A stretch of DNA of 64,000 nucleotides from Haliscomenobacter sp. (GTDB taxonomy: Bacteria > Bacteroidota > Bacteroidia > Chitinophagales > Saprospiraceae): positions 8,636-72,635 of the forward strand of contig JADJPL010000022.1 of NCBI GenBank assembly GCA_016713275.1, given 5' to 3'. Under the pieces are notes generated by a model. That model searched no databases. It saw nothing but the letters and a program-made list of their open reading frames with translations, and had not been told where the DNA came from. The translations under genes were made by a program, and so were the position numbers. Shown piece after piece: positions 27,361 through 34,266 of the stretch (the stretch's first letter is position 1; each line of letters begins with the position of its first letter).

Positions 27361-28197
27361 ATGAAACGTTGGACTTTTTACGCGCAATTTCTTGGCAGGT
27401 TCTTACGCTTTTACCGGAAAGCCGTCACCCCTTTCGACATCCACTCCCCTTTTGTTGCAGATTTCGTGCAGGCGGTGCTTTGGGACCGGCGTTTTTTTTA
27501 TGCCTTTCAGGATATCGAAGCCCTCCGTCAAAGTCTTTTGCGCAACCCCTACCCTATTCAGATTACCGATCACGGCGCTGGTTCGCAGGCAGACGGCAGG
27601 AAATGGAGGCCTGTTAGCAGCATAGCCCGGTATGGCGCCGTTTCGCCCCAAACAGGCCGTCAGCTTTTCCGAATGGTCCAGCGGTACCGCCCGGAAACCG
27701 TGCTCGAACTTGGCACTTCCCTGGGTATCTCAGCCCTTTATCTTCGGGCAGCCAGCGCCAAAGCCGGCTTGATAACCCTGGAAGGATGCCCGGAAACGGC
27801 CTCCCAGGCGCGCGCCAATTTTTTAACCGTAGGAAACCCTCCCATTGAGCTTCGCGTGGGGATGTTTTCCGAAACCCTGGGACAAGCATTGAAGGATCTG
27901 AAAACACTGGATTTCCTCTACCTGGATGGCGATCACCGCGCAGGAGCGTCGCTGGAATATGTAGGCGCCTGCATGGAAAAACGCAGGGACCAAAGCGTTT
28001 TCGTGCTCGCTGACATCCATTGGTCGGCCGAAATGGAAACCACCTGGGAAACGATACGCAGCATGCCCGAGGTGACGCTTTCCATCGACCTGTTCTGGAT
28101 AGGCATCCTGTTCTTTGACCCTTCCATGCAAGTCAAACAGCACTACCAACTGGTCCCCTGGGCCGGCAAGCCCTGGCGTTTAGGCATTTTCCGCTGA
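27361..28197 (+). CDS. Class I SAM-dependent methyltransferase
   Basis: 278 residues. The SAM-binding motif I is VLELGTSLGISALYLRAA, motif II LITLEGCPETASQARANF, and FLYLDGDHRAGASLEY resembles the metal-binding region of O-methyltransferases. The N-terminal 80 residues (PFDIHSPFVADFVQAVLWDRRFF) are typical of an uncharacterised Bacteroidota branch. The substrate is unknown. The 3' end overlaps the convergent AAA gene by 18 bases. Confidence 0.85.
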   Translation: MKRWTFYAQFLGRFLRFYRKAVTPFDIHSPFVADFVQAVLWDRRFFYAFQDIEALRQSLLRNPYPIQITDHGAGSQADGRKWRPVSSIARYGAVSPQTGRQLFRMVQRYRPETVLELGTSLGISALYLRAASAKAGLITLEGCPETASQARANFLTVGNPPIELRVGMFSETLGQALKDLKTLDFLYLDGDHRAGASLEYVGACMEKRRDQSVFVLADIHWSAEMETTWETIRSMPEVTLSIDLFWIGILFFDPSMQVKQHYQLVPWAGKPWRLGIFR

Positions 28198-30837
28198 GTT
28201 GCCGGCGTTTTTCCGGAAGCCGATGGTTTTCTTCTCAAAGGTAAACCCGCTCTTATCCAGCTTGAACAAAGCGACATCCTCGTAGGTAAGCAAATTCACA
28301 GGCGTTTCCAGGCGTTCTTCCGCAGAGAGCGCCGCCAGGCGGAGGTTTTGGTTTTTCACCGCATCGGTAATGATGCTGCGCACCGTGCGCGCATTGCCAA
28401 AATATTTATCCCGGAAGTCGTGAATAAAGGAAAGATAGCCCCTCAGGTGCTGTTCCGCTTCCGGCGTAGGGATCAACCCGTGTTCCTCCAGCATCAGCAG
28501 CGCGATCTGGATCAGTTCCTCCGGAGAATAATCGTCGAACCGAAGGATCTTGTCGAACCGGGACGCCAAACCCGGGTTGGCTTTAAGGAAGGCCTCCATG
28601 TTGTCGGGATACCCGGCGACAAAGACAAAAAACCTGCCCCTGTGGTCTTCCATGCGTTTGAGAAGGGTTTGGATGGCTTCGTCGCCAAAATCCCCATGAG
28701 CGCCGCCAGTCCTGGCCGTCAGGGAATAGGCTTCATCAATGAACAGGACCCCTCCCATGGATTCTTCGATTTTCTCATTGGTCTTAATCGCCGTTTGCCC
28801 GACGAAACCCGCGACCAATCCCTGGCGGTCGGTTTCCACCATATGCCCTCTTTCCAGCATACCGAGCGCTTTGTAGATGCGGGTCAGGATGCGGGCTACG
28901 GTGGTTTTCCCTGTACCGGGGTTTCCGACGAACACGGTATGGAGGTAGAAACTATTCAAGACATCTTTGCCGGTTTGGCGGTAAAAACGAACCAAGCGCA
29001 CCATTTCACTGATCTGGGCTTTGATCTTATCCATCCCGATGAGCCGGTTGAGCTCGTTGAGGGATTCATGGAGCAGTTCTTCGTCCACCGGGATATCCGG
29101 CAGCACGCGCTTGGATTGAAGCAGGATATTGTCCACGTCGCGGGGCTCTACCAACTCGAGCAGGTCCCGGTTGAGGCTTCGGGGATCTTCCTGTGCCATA
29201 ATACGGAGCCCGAGGTTGATTTTGGCCTTTTCCACCAGGTCAAAGACAAAGCGGGCGTTGCCAAAAGTCCGGTCCCGTTTGCGGTACGCTTCCAGAATGA
29301 TTTCGTCCAACCGGGTTTTGGCGGGGGAAGCCAGTTTCACCCCCATTTGCTTGCAGGTGTAGTCGGCGATCAGCGACAACTCCTGAGGCAGGTAATCCTG
29401 GAATTCGAAAAATAATTTGAACCGGGACTTCAGGCCCGGGTTAGAATCCAGGAACTGCCGCATTTCCTTAGGATACCCGGCAACGATAACGGCCAGGTCG
29501 CCAGGGCCGTTGGACATTTCCTTGACCAGGATCTCGATGACTTCCCGGCCGAAATCCTTGGTATCATCCGTAGACCGGGCCAGGGAATAGGCTTCATCGA
29601 TAAACAGGACGCCTCCCCTGGCTTTTTCAATCGCTTCTTTCACCTTGGGCGCAGTTTGGCCGATATACTCCCCGACCAAATCCACGCGATCGACTTCATG
29701 AACATGGCCTTTGGTCAGCAGGCCCATTTTTTTATAAAGTTGGCCCATCATGCTGGCCACGGTGGTTTTGCCGGTGCCTGGATTGCCGATAAACACCGAA
29801 TGGACATTGATGCTGTCCTTTTCCTCAAACCCCCGCTCCTTTCGAAGCTGGAGAAACTTAATGTAGTTGGCATGGTTTCGAACCTGCTGCTTGATGTCAT
29901 TCAGGCCGATAAGGGCGTCCATTTTGGCCATCACCTCTTCAAACGTGTGGTGATCGTCGTCCATTGGCGCCAGGATAATATGGGTTCCTCTATCCGGCAG
30001 CCACACGGGGGAAACGCCCTCTTCAAATTCCTCCCCGACCTCAAAGGGCGCAACAGCCAGCAGGCGGTCCATGAAGACTACCTCGGCGGTGTACCGGTCT
30101 CTTCTCCAGGAGCCTTTGACGTTGGATCCCCAACCGGCCGTCATGCGGATCAGTTCATCCCGCTTCTCTACCCGTTGCAACCGCACTACTTGCCCTTTCA
30201 GTTCCCGGGCATCGTTGTAGAATTTGGTAAACAGTTCGCACTGCCAGGTTTTGGCCGGATGGAGGTTTCGGAGCAGGATTTCGACGTAAATGTACCGCGT
30301 CTCCTCGCTGTTGAAGCCTCTGTAGTAAATGCGGTCCTCTTCGGTCAGATCGTCGTAGGGGCCTTCGTACAAACGGATGGACTGCACGTCCAGATAAGGA
30401 TTTTCTCCGGGAAGAATATCCTTGCCTGCGTCTTCAATATAGAAATACTTGGATCCGAGTTTTTCCCCATCGACCCAGGCTTCCCAGTAATAGGTCCCTT
30501 TCTTCCAGAACGCGCCTTCGCTTTTGTTGCCCCATCCTTCGCGGATGTAGACTACGTTATCGTATTTGGAAACTTTCTTACGCAGGGTGAGGTCGCAGAT
30601 TTCCTTGCGACCCTTTTTTAAAGAAAAACACTTCAACTGGATATCGATCTCCCAGTCGTCGATGTCAAAAAGCTTATTGTAAAAAGAAAGCTCCGCGTAG
30701 ACGTACGTCGTCTCAAAGCGGTCGAAGACTTGCCGATACTTTTTTTTATTGTCCGCCAGCCACTCCGTTGAAGCGTATACTTTTAACTCTTTGAACTTAT
30801 ATTTTTTAAACCCTGGTTTGTTGTATTCTTCCGACAT
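28180..30837 (-). CDS. Double CbbX/EccA-type AAA+ ATPase with tandem beta-sandwich N-domain
   Basis: 885 residues from the ATG at 30837. Residues 1-290 hold two copies of a beta-rich module: YVYAELSFYN ... IREGWGNKSEG and YIYVEILLRN ... MTAGWGSNVKG align clearly, an internal duplication. Two AAA+ domains of the CbbX/SpoVK/EccA type follow, each complete: Walker A GNPGTGKTTVA near residues 350 and 637, Walker B GGVLFIDEAYSL in both. The C-terminus is a short tail (FTFEKKTIGFRKNAG). CbbX-like ATPases remodel protein complexes; the target here is unknown. No ESX or Rubisco gene is nearby. It is a single gene, divergent from the ferredoxin across a 160-base spacer. Confidence 0.85.
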   Translation of the reverse strand: MSEEYNKPGFKKYKFKELKVYASTEWLADNKKKYRQVFDRFETTYVYAELSFYNKLFDIDDWEIDIQLKCFSLKKGRKEICDLTLRKKVSKYDNVVYIREGWGNKSEGAFWKKGTYYWEAWVDGEKLGSKYFYIEDAGKDILPGENPYLDVQSIRLYEGPYDDLTEEDRIYYRGFNSEETRYIYVEILLRNLHPAKTWQCELFTKFYNDARELKGQVVRLQRVEKRDELIRMTAGWGSNVKGSWRRDRYTAEVVFMDRLLAVAPFEVGEEFEEGVSPVWLPDRGTHIILAPMDDDHHTFEEVMAKMDALIGLNDIKQQVRNHANYIKFLQLRKERGFEEKDSINVHSVFIGNPGTGKTTVASMMGQLYKKMGLLTKGHVHEVDRVDLVGEYIGQTAPKVKEAIEKARGGVLFIDEAYSLARSTDDTKDFGREVIEILVKEMSNGPGDLAVIVAGYPKEMRQFLDSNPGLKSRFKLFFEFQDYLPQELSLIADYTCKQMGVKLASPAKTRLDEIILEAYRKRDRTFGNARFVFDLVEKAKINLGLRIMAQEDPRSLNRDLLELVEPRDVDNILLQSKRVLPDIPVDEELLHESLNELNRLIGMDKIKAQISEMVRLVRFYRQTGKDVLNSFYLHTVFVGNPGTGKTTVARILTRIYKALGMLERGHMVETDRQGLVAGFVGQTAIKTNEKIEESMGGVLFIDEAYSLTARTGGAHGDFGDEAIQTLLKRMEDHRGRFFVFVAGYPDNMEAFLKANPGLASRFDKILRFDDYSPEELIQIALLMLEEHGLIPTPEAEQHLRGYLSFIHDFRDKYFGNARTVRSIITDAVKNQNLRLAALSAEERLETPVNLLTYEDVALFKLDKSGFTFEKKTIGFRKNAGNSAENA

Positions 30838-30947
30838 GAACAATCTTTATTTACTCCTCAATAACAAAACAGTGAACTAATATCGTTCTTTTCGATCAAT
30901 AATGCGCGCCTTTTTTTGAAATTTGCAACCAAATATTGAACAGATTG

Positions 30948-30964
30948 TTTAGACTATGTCTAAA
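30948..30964. promoter_or_regulatory. Perfect 17-base palindrome upstream of ferredoxin (candidate operator)
   Basis: TTTAGAC-TAT-GTCTAAA, a 7+3+7 perfect inverted repeat, 32 bases before the ferredoxin start and in the shared leader with the AAA ATPase. The shape resembles sites of DtxR-family or other iron / Fe-S regulators. The regulator is inferred, not seen. Confidence 0.5.
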
Positions 30965-30996
30965 TATAAATCCTTGCACTGAAAAACGATCCACCT

Positions 30997-31341
30997 ATGG
31001 CTACGGTCAAGTTTACCTTTGAAGATAAATCCCTTCCTCAACCTCTGGTCATTGAAAACGTGCCTTCCGGCCTTTCTATTCTCGAACTCACAGAAGAGCA
31101 CGACATCCACCTCAACCACAACTGCGGAGGCGTTTGCGCGTGCAGCACCTGCCATGTGTACATTCTTCGGGGGCAGGAAGATCTGGAAGAAATCTCAGAT
31201 AAAGAAGAAGATTTTATCGATCGGGCCATCAACCCCCGTCTGGAATCCCGATTAGGCTGCCAATGTGTCCTTCTTTCTGAAAAGGCCTACATCGAAGTGG
31301 AAATTCCCGATCAAAACCGTATCATTGGCCACGAACACTAG
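30997..31341 (+). CDS. 2Fe-2S ferredoxin, adrenodoxin type
   Basis: 114 residues. Cluster ligands fit the adrenodoxin/Isc pattern: Cys in NHNCGGVCACSTCHVYI (C-x5-C-x2-C spacing) and the fourth in RLGCQCVL. The surrounding acidic helix (GQEDLEEISDKEEDFID) is typical for electron transfer to Fe-S assembly or P450-like partners. IscX follows 53 bases downstream, so it is probably the Isc-type ferredoxin, although IscS/IscU/HscAB are not in the window. A candidate operator lies upstream. Confidence 0.92.
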   Translation: MATVKFTFEDKSLPQPLVIENVPSGLSILELTEEHDIHLNHNCGGVCACSTCHVYILRGQEDLEEISDKEEDFIDRAINPRLESRLGCQCVLLSEKAYIEVEIPDQNRIIGHEH

Positions 31342-31394
31342 GAAGCCCGCACTTGTTGCATACAAAACGAAATTTGGTCATAAAAAGCTGCGCT

Positions 31395-31640
31395 ATGTCA
31401 TTCGAAGATTTTGAAAATCTCCCCATTTCCTGGATAGACCACGAAGATATTGCCATAAAGTTGTACGAGCGATTCGGCGATGCGTTCGGAGAATCCCAAA
31501 TTTACCGCATCCGGTTTACAGACCTCCTGAACTGGGTGATGGAAATTCCCAATTTCACCGGAAAAAAAGAGGAAAGCACCGAGGGACACCTGGAGCAGAT
31601 CCAGGCCAAATGGGTGTACGAATGGCGCAGCAACCAATAA
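31395..31640 (+). CDS. iscX: Fe-S assembly protein IscX
   Basis: 81 residues from the ATG at 31395; the family starts close to ISWIDHEDIAIKLYERFGD, which argues against the longer frame from 31353. FTDLLNWVMEIPNF and EGHLEQIQAKWVYEW complete the IscX (YfhJ) signature. IscX binds IscS and iron and modulates cluster assembly. It forms a probable two-gene unit with the ferredoxin. Confidence 0.92.
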   Translation: MSFEDFENLPISWIDHEDIAIKLYERFGDAFGESQIYRIRFTDLLNWVMEIPNFTGKKEESTEGHLEQIQAKWVYEWRSNQ

Positions 31641-31645
31641 TCGTT

Positions 31646-31680
31646 TAGACGTAAGCTGTCAGACGTTGGACGCTGGAAGG
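31646..31680 (+). repeat. Heptamer array, five units in register
   Basis: TAGACGT, AAGCTGT, CAGACGT, TGGACGC, TGGAAGG: exactly 35 bases in seven-base phase directly after the iscX stop. Same unit vocabulary as 47690-47710 and 54283-54317. Confidence 0.55.
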
Positions 31681-31703
31681 ATCGGCCCTTATGTTGTTCA
31701 TCT

Positions 31704-31801
31704 CCCCCGTCCCCCGTCCCCCGTCCCCCGTCCACCGTCCCCCGTCCACCGTCCACCGTCCACCGTCCACCGTCCCCCGTCTACCGTCTACCATCTAAAG
31801 T
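31704..31801 (+). repeat. Heptamer array, fourteen units (CCCCCGT / CCACCGT / CTACCGT)
   Basis: Fourteen consecutive seven-base units in perfect register: mostly CCCCCGT and CCACCGT, then CTACCGT, CTACCAT and CTAAAGT. The array ends 8 bases before the kdsC start codon, so a leader transcript would carry it immediately upstream of the ribosome. Confidence 0.85.
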
Positions 31802-31809
31802 CTAAAAAA

Positions 31810-32313
31810 ATGAGCTATTTGGACCATTTCCGCCAGGTGACCACCTTTGTTTTTGATGTGGATGGGGTTTTCACCAACAATGAAATTCTGGTTACGGAGG
31901 CGGGGGAGCTGCTTCGCAAGATGAACGTCCGGGACGGATACGCGGTCAAGGTAGCCATCCAGCAAGGGTATCGGATCGCCATCATTTCCGGCGGAAGGTC
32001 GGAAGGGGTTCGCAAGCGGTTTGCCGATCTGGGCATAGAGGATATTTATCTTGGAAAGCAGGAAAAAACGGAAGCCTTTGAAGAATTCCTGCATACCTAT
32101 GATCTCCATCCGGAGGAGATTCTGTATATGGGCGACGACCTGCCGGACTATCCGGTCATGCGGCGCGTTGGCGCTCCGGCTTGTCCCAACAATGCGGCGC
32201 ACGAATTGCTCCAGATTTCGGTGTACGTATCTCCTTTAAATGGAGGCGAAGGGTGCGTTCGCGACGTCATCGAGCAAGTCTTGCGCTTGCAGGGAAAGTG
32301 GACGGAACTTTAA
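31810..32313 (+). CDS. kdsC: KdsC-type HAD phosphatase (Kdo-8-phosphate phosphatase)
   Basis: 167 residues from the ATG at 31810; the longer frame from 31666 would translate the heptamer array into Pro/Ser repeats and is rejected. Catalytic FDVDGVFTN (Asp16, Asp18) opens a cap-less HAD domain. AIISGGRSEGVRKRFADLGI, YLGKQEKTEAFEEF and YMGDDLPDYPVM match KdsC, which removes phosphate from Kdo-8-P in LPS core synthesis. The length is typical. Confidence 0.9.
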   Translation: MSYLDHFRQVTTFVFDVDGVFTNNEILVTEAGELLRKMNVRDGYAVKVAIQQGYRIAIISGGRSEGVRKRFADLGIEDIYLGKQEKTEAFEEFLHTYDLHPEEILYMGDDLPDYPVMRRVGAPACPNNAAHELLQISVYVSPLNGGEGCVRDVIEQVLRLQGKWTEL

Positions 32314-32337
32314 CGCAACGCTTAATCGGGTCCTCCT

Positions 32338-33258
32338 ATGGCGCTCCTCCGGCTGATTCGTTTTCCCAACCTTGTCATTGTTGCCCTAACCCAAGGGCTG
32401 CTTTACTTTTTGGCGCTGTTGCCGGCGTACCGCGAACACCAGGTTCGTCCTACCCTGGACACGCTGTTTTTGGGCCTCCTTTGCGGGGTCACGGTGCTCC
32501 TCACGGCAGGAGGGTATATCATCAACGATATCGAGGACGAGAAAACCGACCTCGCCAACCGGCCGGAACGTGTAATCGTTGGCAAACGCATTTCCAGGCA
32601 GGTAGCGATCTGGTTATATGCGCTGGTTAGTATTTCCGGCTTTCTGCTCGCCTTGTTTATCGCCTTTCAGGTCCAAAAGGTCAAACTGCTTTTCCTCTAT
32701 CCCCTGGCGTTGGGCATGCTGTATTGGTACTCCAAAACCGGCCAGAAGCTGCCGTTCATCGGAAACCTGGTGATCTCGCTTTTCTGCGCCGGTGTGGCCG
32801 GTATTATCTGGGCCGCGGAAGGACCCGGGCTGCAGGCGCTGCAAACCGCTGCGCCTCAGGCGTACCACAAAGTTGGGACCTTGTTTCTGTGGTATTCCAT
32901 CTTTGCCTTTGTCAGCAACCTGTACCGGGAGATGGTCAAAGACATCGAAGACGCCTACGGCGACGGACTGACAGGGGCAAAAACCCTGCCGGTTCTTTTT
33001 GGAGTCCGAATGGCCAAACGCATGGCTATTGCTGCCGGGGGAATGTTCCTCGTGTTCCTGCTGTTCAGCGGCTGGCATTTACGCGATTCCATGGGCATTT
33101 CCTTTGTGCTCTTTTTACTTCCATCGTCGCTTCTCCTTCTTGTTTTAAGCTTCCAGCGATTATGGGCAGCCCAAACGCCGAACGCATTCCGGGGGGTTAG
33201 CCTGTTGATCAAACTGCTCATGGTGGTCGGATTGCTTTCCCTCCTGTTTGTCCGGTAA
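32338..33258 (+). CDS. UbiA-type prenyltransferase, geranylgeranylglycerol-phosphate synthase-like
   Basis: 306 residues with about eight membrane helices. The two Asp-rich prenyl-diphosphate motifs are present: NDIEDEKTDLANRPE near residue 66 and KDIEDAYGDGLTGAKTLPV near 203. The branch with NDI-D-x3-D and RP-R is used for aromatic or glycerol prenylation in menaquinone or lipid synthesis. It starts 25 bases after kdsC, so cotranscription is likely. The prenyl acceptor cannot be told from sequence. Confidence 0.85.
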   Translation: MALLRLIRFPNLVIVALTQGLLYFLALLPAYREHQVRPTLDTLFLGLLCGVTVLLTAGGYIINDIEDEKTDLANRPERVIVGKRISRQVAIWLYALVSISGFLLALFIAFQVQKVKLLFLYPLALGMLYWYSKTGQKLPFIGNLVISLFCAGVAGIIWAAEGPGLQALQTAAPQAYHKVGTLFLWYSIFAFVSNLYREMVKDIEDAYGDGLTGAKTLPVLFGVRMAKRMAIAAGGMFLVFLLFSGWHLRDSMGISFVLFLLPSSLLLLVLSFQRLWAAQTPNAFRGVSLLIKLLMVVGLLSLLFVR

Positions 33259-33280
33259 GCTAGGGGTTCGGAATCACAGC

Positions 33281-33300
33281 AGACGCAAAACATTGCGTCT
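33281..33300. repeat. Palindrome AGACGCAA-AACA-TTGCGTCT between duplicated gene-end sequence
   Basis: An 8-base perfect stem with a 4-base loop. It is flanked by two imperfect copies of the preceding gene end: TTTGTCCGGTAA occurs at the stop of the prenyltransferase and again near 33314, each followed by a GGGGT-CGGAATC-like tract. This looks like a small insertion or duplication; it may also terminate transcription. The rest of the 237-base gap is an A+T-rich leader. Confidence 0.55.
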
Positions 33301-33495
33301 CTATGTTTTCACGTTTGTCCGGTAATCTGGGGGTCAGAATCCCCATCACCCAACCTTTCCGGTCGGTAAATCTTTCGCTCGGAGCCAAAATCGCCAATGC
33401 AAATTCTGGGGATAAGGCTTTTTTTGTATTTTTCGGCGCATGGAGTTAACGCTTTTCCAATTTGCTTTCAACATCAACCACAAAACCAAGGATTT

Positions 33496-34266
33496 ATGAA
33501 AAAACAAAACCGGATGTCATGGCATCTGCTCTGGATGCCATGCCTGATCCTTCTTACCTTGTCCGCCCCCTTATTCGGACAAAAAAAGGGAACGAAAACC
33601 ACCCAGCCGGCAGCTGTTCCGGCAGCCGCGCCCAAGACCGCCTTTGATGAATCCCTCTACAATTCCCTTCAATGGAGGAGTATAGGCCCCTTCCGGGGAG
33701 GCCGCTCCGCTGCTGTCACCGGCGTACCAGGTAAGCCGAACCTCTACTATTTTGGGTCTACGGGAGGCGGCGTATGGCGCACCCGCGACGGAGGCCAGAC
33801 CTGGGAAAATATTTCCGACGGATATTTCGGAGGCTCGGTGGGCGCTGTGGCCGTGGCCGGCTCGGACCACAATGTGATTTATGCCGGCGGAGGGGAAGTC
33901 ACCGTCCGCGGGAACGTTTCCTACGGGTTCGGCATGTGGAAAACCACCGATGCCGGAAAAACCTGGAAACACGTTGGACTTAAGGAATCCAGGCATATCC
34001 CCCGCATCCGGATCCACCCCCAGAACCCGGATTTGGTCTATGCTGCCGTCCTGGGCGACCTGTTCAAACCGTCGGAAGAACGAGGCGTTTACCGCTCCAA
34101 AGACGGTGGAAAAACCTGGGAACGCATCTTGTTCGCCAACGCCGATGCCGGCGCCGTAGACCTGGTAATGGACCCTAACAATCCAAGGATACTTTTCGCC
34201 TCTACGTGGCGAATTCGCCGGACGCCGTATGGCCTCGAAAGCGGGGGCGAAGGATCGGACATCTGA
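33496..34266 (+). CDS. Sortilin-type beta-propeller protein, N-terminal part (frameshifted)
   Basis: About 257 residues from the ATG at 33496, which opens a signal peptide after MKKQNRMSWHLLWMP. BNR/sortilin blades are visible: GGVWRTRDGGQTWENIS, GMWKTTDAGKTWKHVGL and GVYRSKDGGKTWERI. The frame ends falsely after GGEGSD: one G missing at 34257-34258 would restore GSGHLKSTDGG, the start of the next fragment. Large exported propellers of this kind are common in Bacteroidota and are often annotated as glycosyl hydrolases, without proven activity. Confidence 0.82.
   Translation: MKKQNRMSWHLLWMPCLILLTLSAPLFGQKKGTKTTQPAAVPAAAPKTAFDESLYNSLQWRSIGPFRGGRSAAVTGVPGKPNLYYFGSTGGGVWRTRDGGQTWENISDGYFGGSVGAVAVAGSDHNVIYAGGGEVTVRGNVSYGFGMWKTTDAGKTWKHVGLKESRHIPRIRIHPQNPDLVYAAVLGDLFKPSEERGVYRSKDGGKTWERILFANADAGAVDLVMDPNNPRILFASTWRIRRTPYGLESGGEGSDI

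Noticed and set aside
28180..30837. AAA ATPase as part of a type VII secretion or defence island
   Set aside because: No ESX, nuclease or other defence genes nearby; neighbours are housekeeping genes.
31666..31809. N-terminal extension of KdsC from the start at 31666
   Set aside because: It would translate the heptamer array into Pro/Ser repeats and is absent from the family; ATG 31810 gives the normal length.
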